Part shown: one piece after another, positions 52,965 to 64,000 of the stretch
How positions within the stretch are numbered: the stretch's first letter is position 1
Layout of the letters: each line of letters begins with the position of its first letter
Made by a program: the position numbers and the translations under genes
Notes under the pieces: model-generated
The model's input: the letters and a program-made list of their open reading frames with translations, nothing else
What the model was told of the DNA's origin: nothing
Database searches by the model: none
DNA from: Meghimatium bilineatum
Lineage: Eukaryota > Mollusca > Gastropoda > Stylommatophora > Philomycidae
NCBI GenBank assembly: GCA_034231615.1
Contig: CM067298.1
Location: 59,362,883-59,426,882 of the forward strand
Direction of reading: 5' to 3'
Length of the DNA stretch: 64,000 nt

Positions 52965-53700
52965 CTTCAGATGCAATATTTTATCAATGAGTGTTTAATT
53001 ATCAGACTCGACACACTGATGGTTGATGAAGCAATTTCGGTGAAGTTATCACAATCCCTCTACAACCTTCAAGATCTAGATCCAGCCTTTGGAAAGTAGC
53101 AAAAATAAACAGTGTCCATTTGTTAATATTGTCATTCCATCGTTTCTTCTGTCTGACCTGTTTCCTTTAACCCGACACCTTTTCCTGCATAATACATATG
53201 TAAGTTATGTATAGGGTTTTCTATGCGATTTATTTATAAAATCATTAATGATTTAATTAACAGCTATTAATTAAATCGTTAGTTTTGATTTAAACGATTG
53301 TTCATTTTCACAAGATTATAGTAATGCAGATACGATTACAATATAGTTATACATATGATTAATTATTTCACGCGTTGGAATGCATTTCAATTTTGTCTTC
53401 TGAAGTGATTCTATTTTTGAAATTCGAATTGTGTGCCGAGTTTGTATATACATTTTCTAAGTCGCAAGCCATGGCATTCCTATCTCGAAACTACATCCAT
53501 CTAATTTGCAGGAGTTTGAGAAAGATTGTAGAAGAAGATATAAATTTTGTTGAGTCTGCAGGAGTTGATATGCGCGTGCTTCACAATTTCAACCAACTGA
53601 TAATGACTGAGCCCTGTAGTAGCTCACATAATTAATCGAATATATATGTCTATTCGTATTATACGCCAGCGTTGTTCTTTTTGAGTCAGCGAACCGGATT
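52965..53700. other. No gene recognised
   Basis: AT-rich with a palindromic patch near 53240-53290. An 86-codon ORF at 53375-53635 has no family signature. Confidence 0.4.
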
Positions 53701-53800
53701 NNNNNNNNNNNNNNNNNNNNNNNNNNNNNNNNNNNNNNNNNNNNNNNNNNNNNNNNNNNNNNNNNNNNNNNNNNNNNNNNNNNNNNNNNNNNNNNNNNNN
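53701..53800. other. Assembly gap
   Basis: Exactly 100 N, probably a placeholder of unknown true length. ORFs crossing it are meaningless. Confidence 0.99.
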
Positions 53801-53943
53801 ACATTTTGTGCGCGCATTGGACTTGTTAGTCATTTTAAAACGCACTATTAACTTTATAATATTTTTATTACTTATTGTTACTATTACTATGGTTGAGTTT
53901 TTATTCATCGTCGATTACGACAGACGAACATCATATGTGTGTG

Positions 53944-53945
<2 letters not shown>
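53801..53945 (+). mobile_element. LINE 3' end emerging from the gap
   Basis: Begins inside the C2H2 finger (FCARIGLVSHF.THY) and ends cgacagacgaacatcat, like 44238-44530. The body must lie in the gap. Confidence 0.85.
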
Positions 53946-53947
<2 letters not shown>

Positions 53948-53993
<46 letters not shown>

Positions 53994-54013
53994 TGCATAT
54001 TTATATATATATA
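53948..54013. repeat. (AT)n-rich microsatellite
   Basis: TA/AT runs with short breaks. Confidence 0.9.
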
Positions 54014-54379
54014 TGTAGCCCCTCTGTGGCCAATTTCTTTCTCTTTCTTTCCCCTTAAACCCGCCCCCTTATTTCCTCGGCATTACTCATAAATAGTGCG
54101 CAAATATATGAAAGCACACATATTATCTTTTACTGGACATGCTTGGTGCAACTGTACTGGGTAATGTTTCTTCGTAAGGGAAACATTACCTAGCCAATTC
54201 AGTTATTAATATTTGTGTGCTTTTTGTTATTTTGGACGTTATTGGTTTCTTGAAAAATGTCCCATTTGGACCGATACGTGCACATTTGTCCATCTTCTAT
54301 GTGTTGCTGTATTTTATATAAATATATTTTATCTATAGTTAGGTTTCTCTAGTAACCTTTGTATCTTATTTTGTATTAA

Positions 54380-54600
54380 TAAGATTTGTAGGACATATGA
54401 TGAGAAAAGTATAACTTGAACATTTAGTATCCACCGAAAAGATCAAGGAGAGAAGAGACAAAGGAAGACAAAGAGAGAAATTTCTGAATGGATTGTTACT
54501 ATGGCACAAAAAGAAGTGACCAACTGAACTTATTAAAAACACAAGAGACAGAGTGTTGTGTAAAAGCATGATCTCCTTCGCCACTTGAATGGCACTCAAA
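54380..54600 (+). mobile_element. LINE 3' fragment
   Basis: Reads EKRQRKTKREISEWIVTMAQ and, in another frame, ELIKNTRDRVLCKSMISFAT, matching 11830-12490 and 2590-2990. Confidence 0.7.
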
Positions 54601-54604
54601 ATAT

Positions 54605-54970
54605 TCACAAGAAAGTAGAGATATGTTATATTCACTAGAAAGTAGAGATTTGTTATATTCACTAGAAAGTAGAGATATGTTATATTCACTAGAAAGTAGA
54701 GATTTGTTATCTTCACTAGAAAGTAGAAATATGTTATATTCACTAGAAAGTAGAGATTTGTTATATTCACAAGAAAGTAGAGATATGTTATATTCACTAG
54801 AAAATAGAGATTTGTTATATTCACAAGAAAGTAGAGATATGTTATATTCACTAGAAAGTACAGATATGTTATATTCACTAGAAAGTAGAGATATGTTATA
54901 TTCACTAGAAAGTAGAGGTATGTTATAGTCGCTAGAAAGTAGAGACTAGTTTTATTCATTAGAAAGTATA
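54605..54970. repeat. 27 bp minisatellite
   Basis: About thirteen units of ttcactagaaagtagagata plus tgttata, with tatg/tttg variants partly alternating. Open on both strands because 27 is a multiple of three. Confidence 0.95.
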
Positions 54971-54974
54971 GATA

Positions 54975-55860
54975 TTTTATATCATCTATTATCATAACTT
55001 CTATATATACAGTACACACAATAAATAAATATAATTTGGGATTTTGAAAAGTTGTTAACAGTGCCAGATATTATTAACCTTTTTCTAGAAAGATATCAGA
55101 CGCATCCTGATAATGATTTTCATGAATTATTTAGTCTAGACGACATTTACAACTTGCCCAACTTTTACTTTTATCTGGACACTTGTTTTGTGAAGATCAT
55201 ACAATTTAAAGATCTCAACGTCAAACTAACGAATCTGTTAATCCTAGACGGTTATTTATTGAGATAATTTATAATTGTACAATGATGGTGATGATGATCC
55301 TGCTCCTGCTTCGTGAACAAAAATGAGCATGGCATTTAATGATGATATGACTTGCGCGATGAAAAGTGACTTAAGTGTGGGGAAGTTGCGCAATGTCATT
55401 GATTTCACTGCTCTTGCACTGTCTCACGCAATCTCAGTTGTTTGACAGATCCAGACGGCGAAGTGTGTGTCGAGGTGCAATAGATGACCGGAATTACGTT
55501 TTGTTCCCGCACTTGCAGTTCTCTACGGCGCTATTTGGGTGAGGCCATTCTGCACATAGACCTAATAAATATTTAGGGTCATGTGCGCAGTCCGCCACAT
55601 CCAGAGTTACATGCATGGGCAGAATATGTGTCCTATATTAGATGATTAGAAGCGTAGAACAAACTAGCTTCCCTCACAGAGTTTAATCGCTACAGAGGTT
55701 TCAGAGGACTTGCCCGTGTTGCAAAATAACACAATAAATTAGTGCAGAGTGGATGAGTTGGAGTGGATAATGAAAGGTATAAACAATATGGGTGTATAAA
55801 TTTATTTTTAAATTGTAAATTTATAAATTAAAATCTATAAATGTCTTATAAGGAATTTAC
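54975..55860. other. No gene recognised
   Basis: A 71-codon ORF at 55052-55267 (+) is non-repetitive and acidic at its start (DIINLFLERYQTHPDND), but has no known signature. Confidence 0.4.
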
Positions 55861-55862
55861 TT

Positions 55863-56140
55863 CGTCTTCTTCTGCGTTCGTTCTCAAACTCCTGCAGATT
55901 AGCAGATGTAGTTCGGAGAACGGAATGCGCTGTGCCATGGTTTACAGCATTGTTGCGATATATGCGCCTTGCGGCCTGACGCATCCGACTTCAGCATGAC
56001 TTTGGGTCACTGAGACTATATTGGATAGGACAGCCAACTCCATCCCATAACCTCCTTAGTCGCCTTTTACAACATGCCGTGGAAGGTAAATAGTGTTGCT
56101 ATTCTTTGCTCCTTTTTCAGGCCCATCAACACACGGACGA
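55863..56140 (-). mobile_element. (GAA)n-tailed dispersed repeat, type A
   Basis: Same landmarks as 13842-14130; its far end runs directly into the 42 bp tandem repeat. Confidence 0.82.
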
Positions 56141-56144
56141 GGAA

Positions 56145-56400
56145 TTTACTGAAACTGAATGTAACGGTAAGCTGGGTTATTAGGAATTCATTGCAACTGA
56201 ATGTAACGGTAAGCTGGGTTATTGGGAATTCATTGCAACTGAATGTAACGGTAAGCTGGGTTATTAGGAATTCATTGCAGCTGAATGTAACGGTAAGCTG
56301 GGTTATTAGGAATGCATTGCAACTGAATGTAACGGTAAGCTGGGTTATTAGGAATTCATTGCAACTGAATGTAACGGTAAGCTGGGTTATTAACCCGCGT
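56145..56400. repeat. 42 bp minisatellite
   Basis: About six units of aactgaatgtaacggtaagc plus tgggttattaggaattcatt. The repeated peptide (LQLNVTVSWVIRNS) is a by-product. Confidence 0.95.
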
Positions 56401-56649
56401 CATATAATACATTCTTCTCATAAGTGCTCAGCTGCCTAATCATTGGGTGACCAGTGCCGGACTATCGTAGCCTACTCCTACTGCACTTGCTCAGTAGCGA
56501 TGGCACAATGTCATCACTCCCTCAAAGGGGCTGTCCATAATTTTGTCAATGTCAAGAACTAGGTGGGAAAAGAAGGGGGTCAAAAAGTTTGTTTCCGAAA
56601 AGGGGGAGTTGGGTTGACAAAAGTTGATGTTAACAAAATAGTTGCATAT

Positions 56650-59600
56650 AACAATTAATTTGTTTGAATATGAAATTTTCTGTGAAACATCTGGAAAAAA
56701 ATTCATGCAGTTTTCTTCGTACTTTTTCTGCAACGAAATGCAGGCATTTGGACTTTACAAACGATCATGTCACAGCAACAGAACGTTTTTGTTTGCGTCT
56801 TTCTCTTTTTTCTTCCATATCTTTAAACATATTGTTTCTGAACCATGTTGCTCCCGCACGCAGGTTATGCCTCCAGACACACCAAATTTCGGCTGTTTTC
56901 CCAGATTTTGGGTCTATGAAAAAACCTTTCATTCGGGATTTACATATTTCCTTATTCCTCAGCATTGATCTACTGTGGGCTCGATGGCTTTCAGCCCGGT
57001 CTCCGAATAGTACTTGTTTTGGGATGCGGCAGTTTGGCATTATGCGGACGTGATCCAGTCAATGCAATCTATTTCTAGTGTATTTCCATGACAGATAGTA
57101 GCTAAGTGTGGTGTAACACTTCCATGTTGGTGATTTTGCCGTGATATTTGATGTTCTTAGATGAAAGATATTAAGTCACCTCCCATGCTTTGTGTAGGTA
57201 GTCCATGTCTCAGATCCGTAGTATAGTGTACTCATCACGCCTGTTTGGTAGATCTGTATCTTTGTTTTCAATGTTAGCTTATGGTTTTTCCCAGCTTGTT
57301 TTAATAATCTGCCAAATGTGGTAGCCGCTTTTACTGTACGTGCGTTTATTTCATTATCTAGTAAAGGTTGGATGTAATTGTGGGTCTTAGGTAACAAAAG
57401 TTCTAAACTTGTCTGCATGAGCATTGTTTAAACAGTTTGTTATTACTGTAGATTATTGACATATTATAACAGTTTTTAGAGACACGTATTGTCATAGAGA
57501 ACAACTTGCAGACATATGCTATGTTGTCAATTTGGGACTGCAAGGTGGACTCACTGTATGCCACTAGTGTAGCATCATTTGCAAAGAGAGTTCTTTGATG
57601 GGTATTTCTGATGTTTTTGTCTTGGTTCTGAGACACTAAGTTAAAGAGTGATCCATCGTAAGGTGTGCGGATGTAAACGTCACCTGCTGCATCTGGAAGA
57701 GCTTGTTTCAGAAGAGCGGCTAAGAAGATTCCGAAGAGGATGAAAGCTAGAACACATCACTACTTTACTCCAGTCTTTACTGAAAATATGTGAGATGTAA
57801 TGCCTACGAACGACACGTTTGTGTGCATGTCGACATGAAAGAACGCAATCAAGTCTACTTTCGGTGGACAACCAGTAAATTTTAGAGTATTATATAGAAC
57901 TGGTCTGCTAATAGTGTTCAAAACCTTAGTTATATCCACAAAATCCACGAAGAGTAATTTCCCTGTTCACGATAATTTTCCTGTTGTTCATGAAGGGTAA
58001 AGAACATGTCAGTAGTGGATCTTTTGACTAAAACCGCACTCAGGCTCTGGAATTACACGTTCGGAAAGCAATTGGAGTCGTTTCAGAAGGATATGTCCAA
58101 ACACCTTCCCGGTGATGCTGAGAAGGACGATACATCTGTAGTCACCTTTGTCAACCTTGTTCCTCTACAAAGTTATTAACTTTGAGTCCCGCATATCGTG
58201 AAGATCGATATTTTTTGCCTTCTCTCTAGCACGTTATAAGGTACAAGTAGGAGACGAGGACATCTCTGTTTTCCTTTACGATTTCATCGGGAATGTCATA
58301 TGCTCCTATTGCCTTGCCGATTGTTAGTTTATTTATCGCCTCAGGCAGGTCAGTCTTTGTGGGTTCATCGCCTAGCTTTGTAATTTCAGGTTGATTCTCC
58401 AGTATTTGATCTAGTTCTGCAAGCATGTCTTCAGAATACATATGGGTAGTTTTCAGACCACCTTTCAAGCTGGTTGGTTTTGTCAATTATAGGATCTCCT
58501 GCGTTTGACTTCAGCGGGGCAACACTTACTTATGACTTACAATACGTATGATTGCCATATTGGTGATTTAACCGCCATATCTAGCCAATACGACCATTTT
58601 TGTGATCTCTGGCTACTTTGATGTTTTCATACATCATTTTGAAGTTTCCCATACCAGCAGCAGTTTGTATTTTATTGCATAAATCTAACCAATATTTGTT
58701 TTCACAATTTCTTGATTCTTGCTGCACTACTAGTTTTGTGCTTTATGTGGTCATTTGAGCTTTTTTACGGGGTTCCTTTTGAGTTTTAAGAATGATTGCT
58801 TTTTGATTTCTATAAGGAGGAAGAGCGTAGCTTCATTTTCTTCAAACCAGTCTTTATTAGAAAATGTGTGTGTGCCGTACGCCGATATGGCGCTGTGTGT
58901 TTTCAAGTTGTTCCAGATGTTTCTATGTTTATCTCGTTCCCTGTGAATTTTCTTTTTGTTGTGAATTCTTTGTAAAATAGTTCTTTCATTTCTGAGGTTT
59001 GTACCCTTGAGACGTGTATTTTGGATCTTGCTCATTGACGTGATGGGTAGACTCTCTTTGACATTATATTTATTTTGGTGATGACCATTGCATTATCTGT
59101 GTTGCTGTCTGCACTATGTAGAGCTCGTGTGATCTTTACTGAGTTAAGATCTTTTCTTCGAGTGAGTGTCAGATCCAGCTGGTGTCAATTCACTGATCTG
59201 GGATAACACCAGGACACTTTGTGAATGTGTTTGGTGGCAAAGAAGCTGTTTGTTACGCACAGGTGGTTTAAGTTGCAGAATTCCAGTAGCCTCTGCCCAT
59301 TTTCGTTTGTTTCCAGTACCAAGATGACCCAAGCAGGCCGGCCATGCACGATGATCTGTAACCACTTTGACGTTTAGATCTCCGAATATAAACAATTGTT
59401 CTTTTGCTAGGATTGAATCCACGATGTTCTGTAGTGAGTCCGAAAATGTGTTCTTATCATCTGCAGTGGCCGCATAAGTCGGTACATAAGCACTAATGAT
59501 ATTGATAGGGCCGAGTTTTACACTCTGCTGTGGTGATATTATGTGCTCGGACACTGCTGCAGGTGTAGTAATGACGTTTATAAGACTATTTTTACTGTGA

Positions 59601-59930
59601 AACCGACTCCATACAGTCAAGGTTGTTCTTTATTTAAACCTTTCTAGAAAACAGTGCAATTTCTTTCTGTAATTGATCCTAGATCAGGAAGACAGGTTTC
59701 CTGCAAGGATATGTTCAGGTTCAGCCTCATGAGTTCTCTCTATCAATGAGGACTGTTTTTATTATGTCAATTGTTGCTGAAGTCTGTGATGTCGAGTCCA
59801 GTCCACATGGTTCTTATATTCCATTTGCCAAATCACATGGCTGTTGTGTGTTTCTGCTTCTCTCTTGACATGTTTTGCTAACCCCGGGCGGATTATATGG
59901 AGAACGGGTCTTGTCTATTTTGACCTAGCT
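56650..59930 (-). mobile_element. LINE with endonuclease and reverse-transcriptase remains, about 3.3 kb
   Basis: Minus-strand order: start of an APE-type endonuclease (about 59850), PINIISAYVPTYAATADDKN and FIFGDLNVKV (59620-59144, with the GDxN motif), a linker with THTFSNKDWFEENEA, KLTIGKAIGAYDIPDEIVKE (RT start), VDITKVLNTISRPVLYNTLK (RT), FANDATLVAYSESTLQSQI in place of FADD, TLYYGSETWTTY, and a tail LRAGATWFRNNMF. Frames break often, so it is dead. Clade uncertain; the tail resembles the 62855 family. Confidence 0.88.
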
Positions 59931-59934
59931 CTCT

Positions 59935-60180
59935 CTCTCTCTCTCTCTCGGTTCTGTTGATGAAGTCCAAGATAAAGGCAAAGCCGATACGCTTGAAATC
60001 ATGCAGGAGATGGTACGGGATGATGTGGTCTACATACTAGTGACTTAACTATCTCTTCTCACATTATTAGCAAGCATATCAATGTTATTGTGTTGAAATA
60101 ATAATAAGCATCTATGGGTCTTTAGAAGTTACACAAAGTGAACACCTTCAATGTAGTGACATAGCACTAGTCTTTCCTTA
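59935..60180. other. No gene recognised, (CT)n at 59930-59950
   Basis: Short CT repeat next to the LINE 5' end; nothing else. Confidence 0.5.
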
Positions 60181-60184
60181 GTTA

Positions 60185-60400
60185 TCCTCTTCTGCGAGCC
60201 AGCAGAAATTCGTTTGGAGAATACATTGTGTTAGTCGAGGTTTACAGTTTGCTTGCGACAGATATACCTTTCTGGCTGACACATTCGACTTCAGCATGGA
60301 ATTTTGGTCCTTTTAACCTTCTACGAGATTGGATTGTCAACCCACAATCAGACATCTTAGGCGTTTCTAATGACATGCATGACAGATCGCAATTTTACTT
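60185..60400 (-). mobile_element. Decayed (GAA)n-tailed repeat, type A
   Basis: Landmarks tttacagtttgcttgcgaca, tggctgacacattcgacttc and agcatgg are recognisable. No good tail. Confidence 0.6.
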
Positions 60401-60404
60401 TTAT

Positions 60405-61310
60405 TGCTCTATCTCAGACTCAGACAACATAGGGTTTACAGCTGGACTTATTTGGAAGATAAAACTGAAGATTAACAAATCAAGAGCATATCCCTTATAA
60501 CACCCAATGGTCAGTTCAACTTGCAAACTCGAACAGAATACAAAACATAATTTATATAGACAGACACATGTTGAATTGATCTCTGGAGTACTGAAAACTA
60601 TAAAACGCAGTCGCTAGTTTCTGAGTTCACTAAGGTTCTTTGGGTTAATGCTAACATTTTCAGTTGAAATTCTGTGTCAGAGATTGAGAAGAACTAACAT
60701 TAATAATGAAAAAAAAACAACAGAGCAACAAATGAGATATACCATAGAGACTGAATACTCACGAAAATATATAATCTAACTTGATTGATGTTTTTGTGTT
60801 CCTTTAAGAATTGCGAATCAGGATTGCCATATTGACCATTTCACCGCCATTATTAATCAATGTGACCATTTGTAAATGTTATTGGTCATAAATATTTATG
60901 TTTTGGGCTATTTTAAAAACTTTTAGCCAATTTGAGGATGTATTTAATTTTATCTATTTTTTTCTTACTAAAGTTTGTAAAATATAAAAAGTCAGACTAG
61001 CAAGTAGAACTATTCGATGAATTATTTTTCTCGTAGTCTGTAAAATAAAAATAAAAAGCATGCAATTTTTTTAAATAATTAATTTTAATCTTTTGATTGA
61101 TTTAATTGCATATACAAGCATGTTTCATTATGTCTCCATTAATTGTTGTACACAATTGAGAAGCTTGACTATTTGTTAGCCATATTTTACCTGAAATTTG
61201 ATCATTAACACTTTGAAATATCTGGCAACCACGTTCAAGAAGACTACTACATGGATGGTCAAAGTTTGCTAAATATTATGAAACTAGGTTTTATAAAACA
61301 AATTCAGAGA
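60405..61310. other. No gene recognised
   Basis: Contains the short recurring motif gattgccatattgaccattt near 60833 (also near 46264 inverted and 58551). Confidence 0.4.
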
Positions 61311-61317
61311 TGGATAT

Positions 61318-61480
61318 TCTTCTTCTTTAGTGTTCATTCTCAAACTCCCGCTGGTTCTCTCGTGTTGCAGGGCAAGATTCCTACTAGATTTCCAGCGGGA
61401 TGTAGTCCAGAGAATGGAAATGAGTTGTGTCGCCGTTTTATTTGCTCAATTGCTCGACAGATCCGTCTTCATCAGGGTGA
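61318..61480 (-). mobile_element. (GAA)n-tailed dispersed repeat, type B
   Basis: ttctcaaactcccgctggtt, actagatttccagcgggatg and agtccagagaatggaaatga, as in 3906-4130. Confidence 0.78.
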
Positions 61481-61484
61481 GATG

Positions 61485-61780
61485 GATATAGTATATGTAG
61501 CGTGCATACATACACGTTTAGCTACTTTCATAACAACGGATGTGTACGTGGTATAGCATAAGTAGTCATTGATCTGATTTCTAATTTTCCTTGCCTCAAA
61601 TCGGGTACATTTTTACAGCTGCAGTTTTGAAAATATATTTACTGGGAACTAAGCGCAGTTCGTTGGTACCCAGATCCAGATCCCCATTGCTGTGTTACGC
61701 AGACTTAATAAATGAATAAATGAGAAAACTTGCACAGGAAAACATAAAAACACATTATGTATGATTAGTATCATGTCACG
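61485..61780. other. No gene recognised
   Basis: No supportable feature. Confidence 0.4.
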
Positions 61781-61784
61781 TATT

Positions 61785-62250
61785 CTTTCCAGAACATTGT
61801 CTTCCCAATGAACTCTCTGAACCTCTCTCTGTCTTAGGCGATGCGGCTTGCATGTTCTAGCGATGTATTCATGTAATCTTTAATGTCGCCAGTCTATCGT
61901 CTTCTTGGTCTGCCCTTTCTTCTCTCCCCATGTGCTCTTCCCTCCATTATTTGTCTTTCTAAACAGTTGTGCCTCTTTATATGACCAAACAGGTGTAGTT
62001 TTCTTTTTGTTATTGTGTTTAGTAACCAACACTTTGGAATCTTCAATGTGTTTATAATATCTGAGTTTCTGATTTTTTTCCTTCCATGATATTCTAAGTA
62101 TCCTTCTGTAGCATTTCAGCTCGAAGGCGTTGATTTTTCTTTGCCGCTGTTTTACTTAGGGTCCATGTTTTACAACCGTATGTTGCAACCGGAAAAATAA
62201 AAGTTCGCAACATTAGCAATTTCGTTTCTATTTTGTTCTTTTTCCATATT
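61785..62250 (-). mobile_element. LINE 3' end (GRGR family relative)
   Basis: Minus strand reads HKRHNCLERQIMEGRAHGE-like, RRKGRPRR and FRDFIGKTMFWKEYVT, with VATYGCKTWTLS upstream. Confidence 0.78.
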
Positions 62251-62254
62251 TCTT

Positions 62255-62720
62255 CAACGTATGATTAGAGAAAGTCAAATAATTTGAAATATTAAGATGG
62301 GAATGTAACAAGTTAATAATTATTCAAGAAATTAGAAATGTTCAGGTGTGGTTATCCGTAGCGTAGCATGGCTTTTTTAGAGTGGGGAAGCCGAACTGGA
62401 GATAAATAAGTAATAGCTTATGGCTTATGCACAGGTGATAAGGATAGAAGTTTTCACTTTGTAATTCTCAGAAAACGTGTCATCATAAATTATCTCTAAA
62501 ACTTATATTTGTCTGAAGCCAGCGTTTTACACCATTTCGCTAGATATTTAAAGATCAGCGGGTTTTCCTGCTTGGCATCAAACCTTCAGTGCAGATAGAT
62601 CGTTTTTATTGACTCCAAATGTTTTTATCTTCAAATGGCAAGAGCGGATACTTAGTTAATGTGTTCCTCAAGGGCGGATACTTATCAAATAGCAAATAAG
62701 CCAGCAATTATCGTTGTGTA
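62255..62720. other. No gene recognised
   Basis: A 20-25 bp imperfect direct repeat (agggcggatacttatcaaat / agagcggatacttagttaat) near 62640-62690. Confidence 0.45.
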
Positions 62721-62724
62721 ATGC

Positions 62725-62852
62725 TTATAGCCGCTGGTCCTACTTCGGGCATGTCCTACGCGCAGACACCAACAGAATACACCACCAATCTCTTGAATGG
62801 ATACCTACAGGCAAAAGAGCAAGGGTAAGACCAAAAGAAACACTCAGGAGAA
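62725..62852 (+). mobile_element. RTE-type LINE piece cut by the next LINE
   Basis: Shifting frames read RWSYFGHVLRADTNRIHHQS and TGKRARVRPKETLRRT, the RTE tail seen at 20188-20645. It stops exactly where the 3' end of the 62855 LINE begins. Confidence 0.75.
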
Positions 62853-62854
62853 CA

Positions 62855-63675
62855 ATGATGTTCGTCCGTCGTAATCGACGATGACCAAAAACTCAACCAT
62901 AATAATAATAACAATAAATAATAAAAATAATAAAAATTAATAGTGCGTTTTTAAATGACTAACAAGTCCAATGCGCGCACAAACTGTTCTTTTACAGAAT
63001 TGACAACAATATAGGGTATCTATGTGAGGTTGAGATGTTTTCTCTTTTCTACGTGTCCGCTTGTCTTGCAGTATCTTGTCTGGATTCTTCCGCCGCTAGT
63101 GCTCCCGTTCTAATGCTGTAACGCCATGCTACTCTATCCTGAGCGAGGCTCTCCCAATCGCCTACGTCAATGTTAAGATGTTTCAAGGATGACTTGAGCG
63201 TGTCTTTGAAGCGCTTTTTCTGTCCACCAGCTTTTCGAAATCCTGCCTTGAGTGCTCCATAATATATTTGTTTTGGCAAACACAAGTTCTCCATACGCAC
63301 AAGATGGCCTGCCCAGCGTGCTTGCGCCTTCATAAGTATTGTGTGGATGCTTATTGAGGTTGATTTTTCCAAGACCTCGTAGTCTGGTACTTTGTCCCAC
63401 CAATGGATGTTTAGTAATTTACGTAGGCAGGTAAGATGGAAATGATTTAATTATCTTGCATGTCTAACATACACTGTCCACGTTTCGCAGGCGTATAGTA
63501 GGGTTGGTATAACAGAAGCATGATATACTTGAAGTTTGGTGGTTGTTCTTATACCTCTTCTGTCCAATACATTTTTGCGTAATCTGCCAAATACAGCACT
63601 AGCTTTTGCCAGTCTTTTGTTAATTTCCACATCGATGTTGACATGGATTGATTCACACTTTCTTCTCTTCATATT
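62855..63675 (-). mobile_element. LINE 3' half with C2H2 finger
   Basis: Minus strand reads INKRLAKASAVFGRLRKNVL, VIPTLLYACETWTVYVRHAR, AQARWAGHLVRMENLCLPKQ, GGQKKRFKDTLKSSLKHLNI and WRYSIRTGALAAEESRQDTA. Then comes a decayed C2H2 finger, an A/T-rich (ATA)n UTR and the terminal gacgaacatcat. 5'-truncated near 63675. Confidence 0.9.
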
Positions 63676-63679
63676 TAAT

Positions 63680-64000
63680 TAGGAAAGATAAGTAAATAAT
63701 TGGGTTGAGAAATTACTATCGCTGAAGTTGGTTTATAGTGTGGAAGAGTTGCGCTAATCGTCAACCACACTCTCTCTCCGAGTTTTATCTTGGTCTAGTG
63801 GCAAGACAAAGTCGAGACAACTGGGAGAAAATCAGGTGCAGTGGATGGCCAGAGGGTACTATGTGTCTAACTGTGCCCTATGCTGTCCACACAGCTCTGC
63901 TGTTAGCGTCTATGTACCCGTTGAGTTACCTGCCAACTTCTTCCGAGTATTTCGCCGCAAACAGACTTTTTAAGCCTAAGTAGACAAAGCCTTTGTTAAC
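63680..64000. other. Unrecognised sequence at the window edge
   Basis: An 81-codon ORF at 63738-63983 (+) is GC-richer than its surroundings (RCSGWPEGTMCLTVPYAVHT). It may be part of another element or an exon continuing past the edge; no family recognised. Confidence 0.3.

Noticed and set aside
53589-53908. ORFs across the N block
   Set aside because: They depend on unknown bases.
54366-55019. 217-codon minus-strand ORF, Leu/Tyr-rich repeats
   Set aside because: It is the translation of the 27 bp minisatellite; the opposite strand is open too.

Overview
Eukaryotic, AT-rich, intron-bearing DNA, most likely from a gastropod mollusc and possibly a planorbid snail. That placing is an inference. 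It rests on a Nimbus/I-like LINE with an RNase H domain, several LINEs of types common in snail genomes, many tRNA-derived SINEs and very many minisatellites. No rRNA, CRISPR array, operon, LTR element, Polinton or credible free-standing tRNA gene was seen. One sequencing gap (100 N) lies at 53,701-53,800.

The only convincing host gene is on the + strand from 33,338 to 51,057: six coding exons for a 376-residue rhodopsin-class peptide GPCR, closest by eye to kisspeptin (GPR54)/allatostatin-A/galanin receptors. The first coding exon encodes only a short glycosylated N-terminus, but its splice phase fits the next exon exactly. All splice sites are GT-AG and all phases agree. The NPxxY motif in the last exon appears displaced by two compensating indels.

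Layout. 1-9.9 kb: LINE scraps, tandem repeats (42, 48 and 46 bp units) and SINE remnants. 9.9-17.7 kb: a Nimbus-like LINE 3' end, other LINE pieces, a hAT-type MITE inside a LINE, two copies of a (GAA)n-tailed repeat and two fold-back structures. 17.7-23.9 kb: a decayed satellite-like array repeatedly interrupted by LINE insertions, including a 1.24 kb Nimbus-like copy with a 13 bp target-site duplication. 24.5-29.3 kb: a 1.33 kb LINE with a 12 bp target-site duplication, then four large minisatellites. 29.9-33.3 kb: LINEs carrying two cleanly inserted short elements (11 bp and 14 bp duplications). 33.3-51.1 kb: the receptor gene, its introns filled with LINE, SINE and hairpin-element debris. 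51.1-64 kb: SINE, minisatellites, a LINE with endonuclease and reverse-transcriptase remains (56.6-59.9 kb), and LINE 3' ends with a C-terminal C2H2 finger.

The most interesting signals are the GPCR with its hidden first exon and displaced NPxxY motif, and a small family of elements sharing a hairpin whose stem varies in a mostly compensatory way. Next come a 623 bp composite insertion that borrows the Nimbus-like 3' tail, and the satellite array that has collected insertions. All family assignments come from reading motifs by eye; no database search was possible.
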